Origin: Actinomycetes bacterium
GTDB lineage: Bacteria > Actinomycetota > Acidimicrobiia > Acidimicrobiales > RAAP-2
Assembly: GCA_021846325.1 (NCBI GenBank)
Contig: JAJZBX010000001.1
Span: 1-64,000, forward strand
Length of the DNA stretch: 64,000 bases
Direction: 5' to 3'
In this document: piece after piece, positions 1-7,604 of the stretch
Numbering within the stretch: the stretch's first letter is position 1
Layout of the letters: each line of letters opens with the position of its first letter
The notes under the pieces: generated by a model
The model's database searches: none
What the model saw: only the letters and a program-made list of their open reading frames with translations
Told to the model about the DNA's origin: nothing
Translations under genes and position numbers: made by a program

Positions 1-87
1 GAGGTGTTCTACAACCGCGAACGCCACCAGGCGATCCTCGGTCACCTGACGCCCGCCGAGTACTACGCCACGTCGAGGGTGGCATAA
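1..87 (+). CDS. IS3-family transposase (OrfB), C-terminal end only
   Basis: Only the last 28 codons are present; the rest lies left of the window. The residues read EVFYNRERHQAILGHLTPAE and then a short tail to a TAA stop. This is the usual end of the DDE integrase domain of IS3-family OrfB, where family members have a run like YNxxRxHxALGYLTPxEY. The DDE catalytic residues would be upstream and cannot be judged, so whether the element is intact is unknown. The following 40 bases look like the terminal repeat of the same element. Confidence 0.8.
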   Translation, partial: EVFYNRERHQAILGHLTPAEYYATSRVA

Positions 88-127
88 TCACTAATCAGTT
101 CGTGTCCAAGGAACCGTGGCAACTCCA
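1..127 (+). mobile_element. Right end of an IS3-family insertion sequence (partial)
   Basis: The transposase stop is followed 15 nt later by TGTCCAAGGAACCGTGGCAA and CTCCA (positions 103-127). In layout this resembles an IS3-type right terminal repeat, which usually lies close behind the OrfB stop. The matching left repeat should lie upstream of the window, so the boundary is inferred and no target duplication can be checked. Confidence 0.45.
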
Positions 128-315
128 CGAAGATTGCGAGGTCGAATTTCCGCATATGGATCAGCCTAAGTTCCGGGCCAGCACAAGCAGGGAATCGGGT
201 TCACCGTTCCCGCGCGCTGACGGTTCCTTTTGGAAGCTAATCGCTGACAGCATTGAGCCTCCAATGCAGGGTTGCAGACCTCTCGCGTCGGGCCAAAGAA
301 CAGGACCCACATGGT
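128..315. other. Non-coding stretch inside the accessory patch
   Basis: No convincing gene is seen. Short open frames here have no recognisable protein character. The sequence is visibly less GC-rich than the window after position 2000, which fits acquired DNA. Confidence 0.4.
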
Positions 316-549
316 CTAACTCAGGCGCCAGTGCAAGGTTGCACTTCTGTCACGTCGAGCCTCGAACACCACTGGTTTGTAACGCAGCGTCAGTCCAAAC
401 TCGTCAACGGCAACGATGAACGGCGGCGCTCCGGCGACCTCAACCGTGATCTGATCTACGTAGGCGCGGACGGATTCGACCAACTCCTCAACCAGCGCTC
501 GACACTCGGCGGGTGTTGCCTCGTCATTCGAGATGTTGTGTTTAGCCAC
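316..549 (-). CDS. Small hypothetical protein, 77 aa
   Basis: A GTG-started frame encodes a protein with a plausible mix of charged and hydrophobic residues. It has an N-terminal amphipathic helix region (ECRALVEELVESVRAYVDQI) followed by a strand-rich part (EVAGAPPFIVAVDEFGLTLRY). I do not recognise a family. It lies in the less GC-rich patch between the IS end and the truncated acyl-CoA dehydrogenase, and is probably cargo of that patch. A GGAG sits about 13 nt upstream, a little far for a ribosome binding site. Composition favours this frame over the plus-strand frames that overlap it. Confidence 0.45.
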   Translation of the reverse strand: MAKHNISNDEATPAECRALVEELVESVRAYVDQITVEVAGAPPFIVAVDEFGLTLRYKPVVFEARRDRSATLHWRLS

Positions 550-581
550 GTGAATGCAACTACTCCACGAACGTCTGGACC

Positions 582-1640
582 TCAGCTACAACTCTTCGAG
601 GGCGTGACGTGAAGAAAATAGTCGGTGAGAGGGTGTTCGAAGAGCACATAGGTTTTGCCCGCGTACGTCGCGACGGATGCCCCGACTCCCAATGGGCCAC
701 CCCGTGCCCGAACGTGACCGGTAGATGTGTCGAAACAGTCTGTCGATCCCTGACCTCCGGAGTCGACCAACCAGATCACTCCGACCCCGGGGTACAGCGA
801 GGCGTCAAACGGGTATCCGCCTCGTACTGCTGAAGGTACGAGGCGATTGCCTTCGTAGTAGCGCGCAGTGGCGGACTTGTTGTTGAGATTAAGGGTAGTT
901 ACCCAAACACCTCGCGCGGTCGTGGCGAGCGGCCCGCCAGTCGCGCCAGGAAGCTGACGCTGCGCGATCCTTTTTCCCGACGTCGCGTCGTAAACAGTCA
1001 CGAACTGCTTTGACCCGTTCGAACCGAGAACATCAAGGTACATGCCATGTCCCGATGGCGACATATCAGTTGGTGTGAATCCCATGATGACCTTTGCCAG
1101 GACACGCCCGGACCCGGGGTCGAGTCTGATGAGCATCGTGGGTGTCGCTACCCACAGTGACGACCCGGCAACAGTCACCAGGAGGGTGCGATTCGGCAGG
1201 ACGTACGTGCTCTCTCGATGCAAATTTGTCGGATCAATCTTGAACAGCGCTCGCCCACTATCCGGCGCTGGAATATCGAAGGCATGTTGGCCCGTTGCCC
1301 ACCAGAGGGAGCCGTCACCGAACGCGACACTGGTCGCGTTCGGAAATCTCGCTGCGGCGGCAATTCGCCAAGTTGTCAAATTGATTCGGATGAGGTCATC
1401 AACCGCGCCGTTCGAGCGGTCAAACGTTCCAATCGCGAACATCGAATCGTTCCCTGTCGCCACAATGCTCGGGCCGGCGCCATCGGTGGATAGTTTGAGG
1501 ATTCGGCTGACGGCGAAGAGTGCGGTCGAATTTGGAGGCGTCGTGGGAGTGCTTGCATTGGACCAAGAAACTGAAGAAAAGATGAATGCCGATATCGTTG
1601 CGACCGTGAGGACAGCGACTCTCCAAGTGGTTCGATGCAC
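582..1640 (-). CDS. Exported or membrane-anchored beta-propeller-like protein, function unknown
   Basis: The product is about 352 aa. From a GTG start it opens with MHRTTWR and a hydrophobic segment (VAVLTVATISAFIFSSV), then a Thr/Pro-rich spacer, so it is probably exported or anchored by one N-terminal helix. The remainder has repeated strands of the kind GxGxLWW, SSLWVATP, GVWVTTL and GVIWLVDSGG, spaced 40-60 residues apart. These resemble blades of a quinoprotein/YVTN-like propeller, and I see no catalytic motif. The GTG start is preferred because GAGG lies 5 nt upstream; a TTG 33 nt earlier is also open. Codon use and GC are unlike the core genes, which suggests cargo of the left patch. 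Confidence 0.6.
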   Translation of the reverse strand: MHRTTWRVAVLTVATISAFIFSSVSWSNASTPTTPPNSTALFAVSRILKLSTDGAGPSIVATGNDSMFAIGTFDRSNGAVDDLIRINLTTWRIAAAARFPNATSVAFGDGSLWWATGQHAFDIPAPDSGRALFKIDPTNLHRESTYVLPNRTLLVTVAGSSLWVATPTMLIRLDPGSGRVLAKVIMGFTPTDMSPSGHGMYLDVLGSNGSKQFVTVYDATSGKRIAQRQLPGATGGPLATTARGVWVTTLNLNNKSATARYYEGNRLVPSAVRGGYPFDASLYPGVGVIWLVDSGGQGSTDCFDTSTGHVRARGGPLGVGASVATYAGKTYVLFEHPLTDYFLHVTPSKSCS

Positions 1641-1912
1641 ACGTACCTCTAACCTCTCGGTCTCGGTGTCCAACGCTACAGCAACCCTTGGAAACCATGC
1701 CTAGCGTTTCGGGCCACAGGGAACAATTCGTTCGGTCGATTTCAGGCGCGAATGCGAGGTTGAAGAATTGTTGCGTCGGGCCTTCGACACGAACCCTCAA
1801 GTTGCCATCCCTACTGTCATCCCTACTACTCACGCAAACTACGATTGATTCAGTGGACCTAGCAGACGACCCGCCAGACAATAACGGCCTCAGTGGACAG
1901 GGTGGACTGTCG
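1641..1912. other. Non-coding boundary between accessory patch and resident DNA
   Basis: No gene is visible. Positions 1850-1910 contain three close copies of a GTGGAC-type word (CAGTGGACC, CAGTGGACA, GGTGGACTG). They end just where the acyl-CoA dehydrogenase homology begins, so the recombination junction or an IS end probably lies here. A plus-strand frame runs through it, but only its last 24 codons look like a known protein. Confidence 0.4.
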
Positions 1913-1987
1913 GGTGAGAACACCCAGATCTACGAGGGCACGAACCAGGTGCAACGCGTCGTGGTCGCCAAGCACTTACTGAAGTAG
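1913..1987 (+). pseudogene. Acyl-CoA dehydrogenase, C-terminal remnant of 24 codons
   Basis: In frame, the end reads GENTQIYEGTNQVQRVVVAK and HLLK before a TAG stop. This is the diagnostic C-terminus of acyl-CoA dehydrogenases, with the catalytic Glu in IYEG and the QxQR that follows. Homology stops abruptly upstream: the preceding residues in the same frame have no dehydrogenase character. The other ~350 residues are missing or displaced to the left of the IS. The remnant ends 4 nt before the next gene, so the two were probably once co-transcribed. Confidence 0.75.
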
Positions 1988-1991
1988 TGCG

Positions 1992-2993
1992 ATGTCAACG
2001 TTAGGCGGCGCTTCCGACGTACTGCGCCGAGGTCTCGCGAACCTCGACCCCGACGCCGTCATGGAGGTTGTGGCGACGCTCGATCTACGTTCGACGACCA
2101 AGATGTCTCCGGCGGTGGGGATGCCGTTGCGTGAGTTGCAGCAGCGACGCGACCCTGGGGCGTTCGCGGCCGGCGCACCGCTGGCGGCGGTGCGAGCGCT
2201 CCTCGAGGTCCTGGTCACCGCGAACCTGGAGCGCATCGTCGACCTGCTCGGCGATCATGCGCAAGATCCCACCTTTGACCAGTTGAGCCGAGCGGTCGAC
2301 ACGTTACGAGCCTCAGATGTACCCGATCGAGACGTCGCGGCATTGCTCGCTTTCGCCATCGGCGAGCAGTTCCCGGCGGCCGCCCACTGTCGACGGATTC
2401 TTGAGGACACACCGGCGTTCGCCCTGCCCGATATCGTCGTGCCTGAACGCGCTGGCACCTTGCTCACCCCTAAATCGGTCGATCCGGTGGTGCGCGAGGC
2501 ACGTCGCCTGCGGCGCGAGGCGGCCAAAATGAAGAAGAAGGCGCCATCGCCGTCAAAACCCGTCAGGAGGGCACGCGTCGATCGCTCGACCCCGCTCGAG
2601 CCGCAACGGGTTGGGACGATCGACCTGACGCCGGGCGGCCGTCGACGTGCGATCGTCACGCCAGCCGAGGCGCGGGTCGTGGACGTTGAACACCCGCGGT
2701 CCGGGACGGTCGTGATCACGGAGATTCCCTTTTCGGCCATCGATCCGGAGATCCCCGAAGTTCGGACCAAGGAGCGCCCCGTCGTCATCGTTGCCGCGTC
2801 GGAGTCGGCGTGGCTAGTGCGAGGGATCTACTCGAATCCGTCATCGAATCGCCAACTGTTCAGCCCCTGGCGTCGACTGGGCCTCGACCACGTTTCCTAC
2901 ATCAGCGACGATCGACAGATCGTCACGACGCCCGCCGCACCCGTCACCGAGGTCGGTCGGCTCACCGATTCGGAGTGGAATTCGCTCTGGTAG
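1992..2993 (+). CDS. Hypothetical protein with C-terminal PemK/MazF-like fold
   Basis: The product is 333 aa. The N-terminal half (about 1-170) is helical and Ala/Leu-rich. A basic linker (RRLRREAAKMKKKAPSPSKP) follows. The last ~75 residues run RPVVIVAASES, GIYSNPSSNRQL, VSYISDDRQIVTTP and VGRLTDSEWNSL, which resembles the order of strands and the final VGRL-[ST]-[DE]-xEW in PemK/MazF-type proteins. No antitoxin gene is adjacent, so it need not be a toxin. The original neighbour upstream was an acyl-CoA dehydrogenase gene. The domain reading is inference from motif order. Confidence 0.6.
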   Translation: MSTLGGASDVLRRGLANLDPDAVMEVVATLDLRSTTKMSPAVGMPLRELQQRRDPGAFAAGAPLAAVRALLEVLVTANLERIVDLLGDHAQDPTFDQLSRAVDTLRASDVPDRDVAALLAFAIGEQFPAAAHCRRILEDTPAFALPDIVVPERAGTLLTPKSVDPVVREARRLRREAAKMKKKAPSPSKPVRRARVDRSTPLEPQRVGTIDLTPGGRRRAIVTPAEARVVDVEHPRSGTVVITEIPFSAIDPEIPEVRTKERPVVIVAASESAWLVRGIYSNPSSNRQLFSPWRRLGLDHVSYISDDRQIVTTPAAPVTEVGRLTDSEWNSLW

Positions 2994-3024
2994 GGAGCAC
3001 TTCGGGGGGTTGCGAGCCGCGGCT

Positions 3025-3030
3025 TACCAT
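3025..3030 (+). promoter_or_regulatory. -10-like TACCAT before tnaA
   Basis: The hexamer lies exactly 6 nt before the ATG at 3037, so a transcript starting 7 nt downstream would be leaderless. No good -35 box is seen. Confidence 0.45.
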
Positions 3031-3036
3031 CGAAGC

Positions 3037-4416
3037 ATGGAGTACGACTTCGCCACCATCATCGAACCATTTCGAATCCACTCAGTTGAGCCCTTGCGCT
3101 TGACGTCGCCGGCACAACGCGCCGAGGCGATTCGGCTGGCCGGCTACAACCTCTTCAATCTACGAGCGCAGGACGTGCTGATCGACTTGCTCACCGATTC
3201 TGGCACTGGGGCGATGTCGCGAGATCAGTGGGCGGCGATTCAGCACGGCGACGAGAGCTACGCGGGATCGCCGTCGTGGTTCCGATTCGAAGCCGCGGTG
3301 AAGGAGCTGTTCCCGTTTCGCCACGTGATCCCGACTCACCAGGGCCGAGCGGCGGAGAAGATTCTGTTCACCGCGATCGGCGGCGTCGGCAAGGTGGTGC
3401 CCAACAACACCCACTTCGACACGACTCGCGCCAACGTCGAGGCGACGGGCGCCGAGGCGCTGGACCTCGTGATCGCCGAAGGTCACGATCCGTCGCTGAT
3501 CCACCCCTTCAAGGGGAACATGGACGTGGACGCGCTCGACGCCGTCTTGGACCGGCACGCCACCAACGTTCCGCTCGTGATGGTGACGGTGACCAACAAC
3601 TCGGGTGGCGGTCAGCCGGTTTCGATGGCCAATCTTCGCGCGGTGAGCGAGACCTGCCAACGCCACGGCGTACCGCTCTTTCTGGACGCCTGTCGGTTCG
3701 CCGAGAACGCGTGGTTTATTCACGAACGCGAACCGGGCTACGGCGAGCGCGAAGTGGCCGACATCGTGCGCGAGATGGCCTCGCTAGCCGACGGCATGAC
3801 CATGTCGGCCAAGAAGGATCCGTTCGGCAACATCGGGGGATGGCTAGCGCTCAACGACGACGCCCTGGCTGAGCAGTGTCGCAACCTCTTGATCCTCACC
3901 GAAGGTTTCCCAACCTACGGTGGGTTGGCGGGACGGGATCTCGAAGCGCTCGCGCAGGGGCTGCGCGAAGCCGTTCAGCACGACTACTTGCGTTATCGAA
4001 TCCGATCGACGGCGTACCTGGGCGACGCGCTCGACCGCGCCGGCGTGCCCGTGGTGAAGCCGATCGGCGGGCACGCGGTATACATCGACGCCCGGGCGTT
4101 GCTCGCCCACGTTGCGCCGTTGCGCTACCCCGGCCAATCGCTGGCGGTCGCGTTGTACGAGGCCGGCGGCGTCAGGTCCGTCGAGATCGGTTCGGTGATG
4201 TTCGGTCGACGTCCCGACGGAGGCGAGCAGCCGGCGGCGATGGAACTGGTTCGACTAGCGATCCCGCGTCGTACCTATACCCAGAGCCACATCGATTACG
4301 TCATCGAAGTCGTCACGTCGGTGGCGCGCGACGCATCGTCGCTGCCCGGTTACCGCATGGTCCACGAACCGGCGGCCCTACGGCACTTCACGGCGCGCTT
4401 CGAGCCGATCGTCTAG
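3037..4416 (+). CDS. tnaA: Tryptophanase (L-tryptophan indole-lyase)
   Basis: This PLP-dependent enzyme of the beta-eliminating lyase family (about 459 aa) would split tryptophan into indole, pyruvate and ammonia. Family motifs run throughout: EPFRIHSVEP at the N-terminus, DLLTDSGTGAMS, IPTHQGR, GGQPVSMANL, SAKKD with the PLP lysine as the second K (about K260), and GFPTYGGLAGRD. Two positions separate tryptophanase from tyrosine phenol-lyase. Here they are SVEIGS (Ile where phenol-lyase has Arg) and LRHFTA (His where phenol-lyase has Phe), so tryptophanase is the better call. An upstream TTG would add 9 residues; the ATG is preferred because of family length and the TACCAT box. The 3' end overlaps the convergent lgt-like gene by 39 nt. 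Confidence 0.88.
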   Translation: MEYDFATIIEPFRIHSVEPLRLTSPAQRAEAIRLAGYNLFNLRAQDVLIDLLTDSGTGAMSRDQWAAIQHGDESYAGSPSWFRFEAAVKELFPFRHVIPTHQGRAAEKILFTAIGGVGKVVPNNTHFDTTRANVEATGAEALDLVIAEGHDPSLIHPFKGNMDVDALDAVLDRHATNVPLVMVTVTNNSGGGQPVSMANLRAVSETCQRHGVPLFLDACRFAENAWFIHEREPGYGEREVADIVREMASLADGMTMSAKKDPFGNIGGWLALNDDALAEQCRNLLILTEGFPTYGGLAGRDLEALAQGLREAVQHDYLRYRIRSTAYLGDALDRAGVPVVKPIGGHAVYIDARALLAHVAPLRYPGQSLAVALYEAGGVRSVEIGSVMFGRRPDGGEQPAAMELVRLAIPRRTYTQSHIDYVIEVVTSVARDASSLPGYRMVHEPAALRHFTARFEPIV

Positions 4417-5184
4417 CGACCGCGCGTCACGGCGATAGCGGCGAACCTGGCGAACGCCGAGGACGATGCCCGCCAGCGCGAGGAGTAGGGCAGCGCCCTG
4501 GACGCCGAGCGACCCGCTGTGGGACTGTTGGCCGAGCAGCAGTCGTTCGTCGAGCGCGCGCACGAGTCCCCAGACCGTCATGGCGACCGCCGACGTGACG
4601 CCAACGATCCGCCCGACTACGCGACGTTCGAGTCGGATGAGCACCACCCATAAGAGGCCGTCCTCGAGCCCCTGAATGATCGGCACGGGCACGCGTTTGC
4701 CGACCTGTCCGACGTAGTGCATGCCGAACCACTGGTGGGTCAAGTGACCACCCCCCTGCACCATGAATTGGGGGCCAAGGAATCGGCCGAGTGACCACCC
4801 AGCCACCAACGCCGGTAGCAGCGCGTCACAGAAACGAGCGAGCGAGGACCCGGGCCACCACCGTCGCTGGAGGTAGAGCCCAACGGGTAACGCGAACCCG
4901 ATGCCGCCGAAGCTCGAGAGCCCGCCCTGCCAGATCGCCAGCCACCGCGCCGGGTGGCCGGCGTAGTAGCCCCAGTTGGTCGCGACGTGGGCCGCGCGCG
5001 CACCGATCAGGGCGCTGACCACGAGGGCGCCGGTGAACTGGCCGTAGCGAGCTAGGTCAAAGCCCGCTCGCGTCAGCCGTCGGCGGCTGTAGAGGTACGC
5101 GACGTAGGCAGCAATCGCCAGGCCGAAGCCGTAGACGTGGAACGTCAGCGGTCCCAGATGGAACGAGGTGGGAAAGGCGGACAC
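4378..5184 (-). CDS. lgt: Prolipoprotein diacylglyceryl transferase family protein (divergent)
   Basis: The 268-aa protein has about seven hydrophobic segments and belongs to the Lgt family, which moves diacylglycerol from phosphatidylglycerol onto the Cys of preprolipoproteins in the inner membrane. Visible family marks are the N-terminal LGPLTFHVYGFGLAIA, GGLSSFGGIGF, and GWSLGRFLGPQF, where the family has GRxGNxxN. The conserved Asn residues and the His of the FHGG motif are not kept, nor is the YE of the HPxxLYE motif (here PIIQGLEDGLL). It is therefore a divergent member, and activity is less certain than family membership. It starts with GTG 3 nt after the NlpC/P60 stop and is probably co-transcribed with it. 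Confidence 0.7.
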   Translation of the reverse strand: MSAFPTSFHLGPLTFHVYGFGLAIAAYVAYLYSRRRLTRAGFDLARYGQFTGALVVSALIGARAAHVATNWGYYAGHPARWLAIWQGGLSSFGGIGFALPVGLYLQRRWWPGSSLARFCDALLPALVAGWSLGRFLGPQFMVQGGGHLTHQWFGMHYVGQVGKRVPVPIIQGLEDGLLWVVLIRLERRVVGRIVGVTSAVAMTVWGLVRALDERLLLGQQSHSGSLGVQGAALLLALAGIVLGVRQVRRYRRDARSLDDRLEARREVP

Positions 5185-5187
5185 GTC

Positions 5188-6276
5188 CTATGCGCGAGGG
5201 CGACCGGCGCCGGCGAACCCGTAGCCCAGTCGCACCGGCGTGATGTGCACGGTGTAGCCGGCCGAAGGCGCTTCGATCATCTCACCGTTGCCGAGGTACA
5301 TCGCGACGTGTTGGTCGCCCTCGTAGCCGTAGAACAGCAGGTCGCCGGGTTGCAGGTCGATGAGTGGCACGCGCATCGTGTCGGCGAACTGGGCGCCCGA
5401 GTAGTGAGGCAGGAAGATCCCGGCCGCGGCGTAGGCCAACATCACCAGGCCCGAGCAGTCGACGCCCGCACGCGAGGCGCCTCCCCACACGTACGGTACC
5501 CCGAGGAACGAGAGTGCCGCGCGTATGGCGATGTTGGCTCGCGAGTCCGGTGGTGGGGCCGGGAAGCCCGCGATCGGCTGCGCGTTCTGCAACGTGCTCG
5601 CCGACTGAGCCGCCGCCGCCGCTTCTTCTTGGCTAATAAAGGTGGCGATCTGCCCCTTCACTTGGCTGAGCGTGTTCTGGAGGGTGGCTTGCAGGAGCTT
5701 GGCCTCGTGCAGCGCGGAGGCCGCCGTGCGCGCCGCGTTGGCCGCCTGGCGGTCTTCGGCCGCCAGTATCGAGCGCTCCTGGGTCAACTTGATTCGGTAG
5801 TCCTTCAGGTTGGCGATCGTCGTCGACACGTTGCCCGAGGCGACCTGGTTGTAGACGTTGGTCTCGCCGATCGTGGTCGCGTTGGAAGAGAACATTGGAT
5901 TGTTGCTGGCGGCCGAACCGTTGGTCACGTAAGCGAAAATCGCGTCGGCTCGCAGTTGGGCGTTGCCCTTGGTCACGTCACGTTGGATCTGGGTCACGAT
6001 GCTCTTGGTGTTGGTGATGACGTGGGTGATGTTGTGCAACTTGATCAGGGTCATGTCGTACTTTTGACCGAGGTAGCCGACGCGGCCGTCAATCGACTGG
6101 ATCTGCTTGTACAACGTTGCCGCCTCACCTCGCGCGCTCGACAGACTCGCCACGGCGGGTGTGGGGAAAATCCCAACGAGCACCGTCGCGACGAGCGAGG
6201 CGATAGCCGACCATCGCCCTAGCCCCTGAGTCGGCCGCGGCGTCGAATGGCGCACGAGGCGCTCGACGTCAGTCAC
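5188..6276 (-). CDS. NlpC/P60-family peptidoglycan endopeptidase, secreted
   Basis: The layout matches RipA/p60-type cell-wall hydrolases: a signal peptide (IASLVATVLVGIFPTPAVA), a long helical coiled-coil-like region (about 50-225), a short Pro linker, and a C-terminal NlpC/P60 domain. The catalytic Cys is in GVDCSGLVM and the His in GDQHVAMYLG; LPHYSGAQF and LQPGDLLFY also fit. It would cut D-Glu-diamino acid bonds in the peptide stem outside the membrane. The GTG start is chosen because TAGCGT lies 7 nt upstream; an ATG 48 nt earlier is open but gives an unusually long N-terminus. It heads the pair with the Lgt-family gene. Confidence 0.85.
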   Translation of the reverse strand: MTDVERLVRHSTPRPTQGLGRWSAIASLVATVLVGIFPTPAVASLSSARGEAATLYKQIQSIDGRVGYLGQKYDMTLIKLHNITHVITNTKSIVTQIQRDVTKGNAQLRADAIFAYVTNGSAASNNPMFSSNATTIGETNVYNQVASGNVSTTIANLKDYRIKLTQERSILAAEDRQAANAARTAASALHEAKLLQATLQNTLSQVKGQIATFISQEEAAAAAQSASTLQNAQPIAGFPAPPPDSRANIAIRAALSFLGVPYVWGGASRAGVDCSGLVMLAYAAAGIFLPHYSGAQFADTMRVPLIDLQPGDLLFYGYEGDQHVAMYLGNGEMIEAPSAGYTVHITPVRLGYGFAGAGRPRA

Positions 6277-6283
6277 GGTCGCC

Positions 6284-6289
6284 ACGCTA
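6284..6289 (-). promoter_or_regulatory. -10-like TAGCGT before the NlpC/P60 gene
   Basis: On the minus strand TAGCGT lies 7 nt before the chosen GTG. It is divergent from the promoter of the lyase gene, with about 115 nt between the two hexamers. Confidence 0.4.
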
Positions 6290-6405
6290 CCCGTTGGGAC
6301 GTGGCTCAGGCTCGCCGAATACATAAGAGTTCTACAAAGTACCTGGTCACAGCCTTAGTATGGCGGGCGCTACCGCCACGGACGGGGATCGAGGTCCACT
6401 CGAAA

Positions 6406-6411
6406 TAGGCT
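6406..6411 (+). promoter_or_regulatory. -10-like TAGGCT before the CitE/Mcl-type lyase gene
   Basis: The hexamer is 7 nt before the ATG at 6419, giving a probable leaderless transcript. No clear -35. Confidence 0.45.
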
Positions 6412-6418
6412 CGTGCGC

Positions 6419-7357
6419 ATGTCAGCGCGCTCACGCCATCTTCCCCGTCGATCCTGTTTGTCAACACCCGGCTCCTCGGATCGATTCCTCGCCAAGGCCC
6501 CGTCGGCGACGGCGGACATGACGTTCCTCGACCTTGAGGACTCGGTCGCGCCAAATGAGAAGGTCGCCGCCCGAGCAAAAGTGGTAGCGGCCATTCGTGA
6601 CCAGGAGTGGGGCGAGCGTGTGCTCTGCGTCCGGGTGAACGCCTGGGATACGCCGTGGACCTACGGTGACGTGATTGAGGTGGTTTCCAACGCGGGACCA
6701 CGACTGGACGAGGTCATGTTGCCCAAGGTTCAGTCCGCGGCCGAGGTCGTCGCGCTCGATCTCCTCTTGAGCCAAGTGGAGCGAAACGCGGGTCTGCCCG
6801 CCGGGCACATCGGCATCGAGGCACAGATCGAAACGGCGCGGGGGTTGATCAACGTGGACGAGATCTGTGCGGCCTCACCGCGCCTCGAGACGATAATCTT
6901 TGGCCCCGCCGACTTCGCCGCGTCGATCGAGATGCCCGTGCTGACCGGCGGTGTGGCGATTCCCGAGTATCCCGGCGATCATTTCAACTACGTGTTCTCG
7001 CGGATCTTGATGGCCGGACGGGCCAACGGACTGCAGGTCATCGACGGGCCCTTCCTCAAGGTCCGCGAACTCGACGCGCTTCGTGAGTTTGCCCAGCGGA
7101 CGCGCGTCTTGGGCTACGACGGCAAATGGGCCCTCACGCCCGACCAGGCGCTCGTACTCAACGAGGTCTATTCGCCGACCCAGGAACAGTTCGATCGGGC
7201 GTGGGACATTCTTGAGGCGTATCGGGTCGCGACCGAGGAGAACCGATCTGGCGCGGTGATGTTCGGCGACGAGATGATTGACGAGGCGAGTCGCAAGATG
7301 GCGACGAAGTTTGTGACTCGAGGCGAACGGGCCGGTCTGCATCGATCCACCACGTGA
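6419..7357 (+). CDS. HpcH/HpaI-family CoA-ester lyase (CitE / malyl-CoA lyase type)
   Basis: The 312-aa protein belongs to the CitE/Mcl branch, TIM-barrel Mg-dependent enzymes that cleave or form malyl-CoA, methylmalyl-CoA or citramalyl-CoA. Seen are RSCLSTPGSSDRFLAKA and DLEDSVAPNEK at the N-terminus, the Mg-binding Glu in IEAQIETARGL, Asp in FGPADFAAS, and GYDGKWALTPDQ near the C-terminus. Substrate cannot be read from sequence. A (beta-methyl)malyl-CoA lyase role is attractive because a MaoC hydratase and a dehydrogenase with a methylsuccinyl-CoA-dehydrogenase-like extension lie within 5 kb, but they are not in one operon. A GTG two codons earlier is an alternative start. Confidence 0.82.
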   Translation: MSARSRHLPRRSCLSTPGSSDRFLAKAPSATADMTFLDLEDSVAPNEKVAARAKVVAAIRDQEWGERVLCVRVNAWDTPWTYGDVIEVVSNAGPRLDEVMLPKVQSAAEVVALDLLLSQVERNAGLPAGHIGIEAQIETARGLINVDEICAASPRLETIIFGPADFAASIEMPVLTGGVAIPEYPGDHFNYVFSRILMAGRANGLQVIDGPFLKVRELDALREFAQRTRVLGYDGKWALTPDQALVLNEVYSPTQEQFDRAWDILEAYRVATEENRSGAVMFGDEMIDEASRKMATKFVTRGERAGLHRSTT

Positions 7358-7604
7358 CGCGTCGCCGTATTCGCGTTGCTGCGCGAGGCCGCGACGTCTC
7401 GCGAGGGTCTCGGCGATGGCGAGGCCCGGCGTTGCCACGGTCGTGTTCGACACCTCGGGTCGAGTTTCGTGCTTGACGCTGGCCACATCAGGTCAGCGAG
7501 ACGGCGAGCGCCGTTGGAGTCCGTGCCCGTTTCACCGTCGCGACGGTGAACGCAGGCGCGGCCAGGACATTGCCTGCGAGAACACAACAAAGTATGGTTT
7601 TGCG
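7358..7604. other. Intergenic, 247 nt
   Basis: GC-rich, without a supportable gene. The last 35 nt carry the promoter of the next gene. No hairpin followed by a T run was found. Confidence 0.4.
7570..7598 (+). promoter_or_regulatory. Promoter TTGCCT-17-TATGGT of the S66 peptidase gene
   Basis: The -35 (7570-7575) and -10 (7593-7598) are spaced by 17 nt, and 6 nt separate the -10 from the ATG at 7605. This is the best full sigma-70-like promoter among the leaderless candidates. Confidence 0.55.

Noticed and set aside
1688-1912. Upstream part of the frame that ends in the acyl-CoA dehydrogenase fragment
   Set aside because: These codons show no dehydrogenase or other protein character, so only the final 24 codons were kept as a pseudogene.
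5137-6222. 361-codon plus-strand frame opposite the NlpC/P60 gene
   Set aside because: Arg/Val/Gly-rich antisense shadow; the NlpC/P60 motifs prove the other strand.
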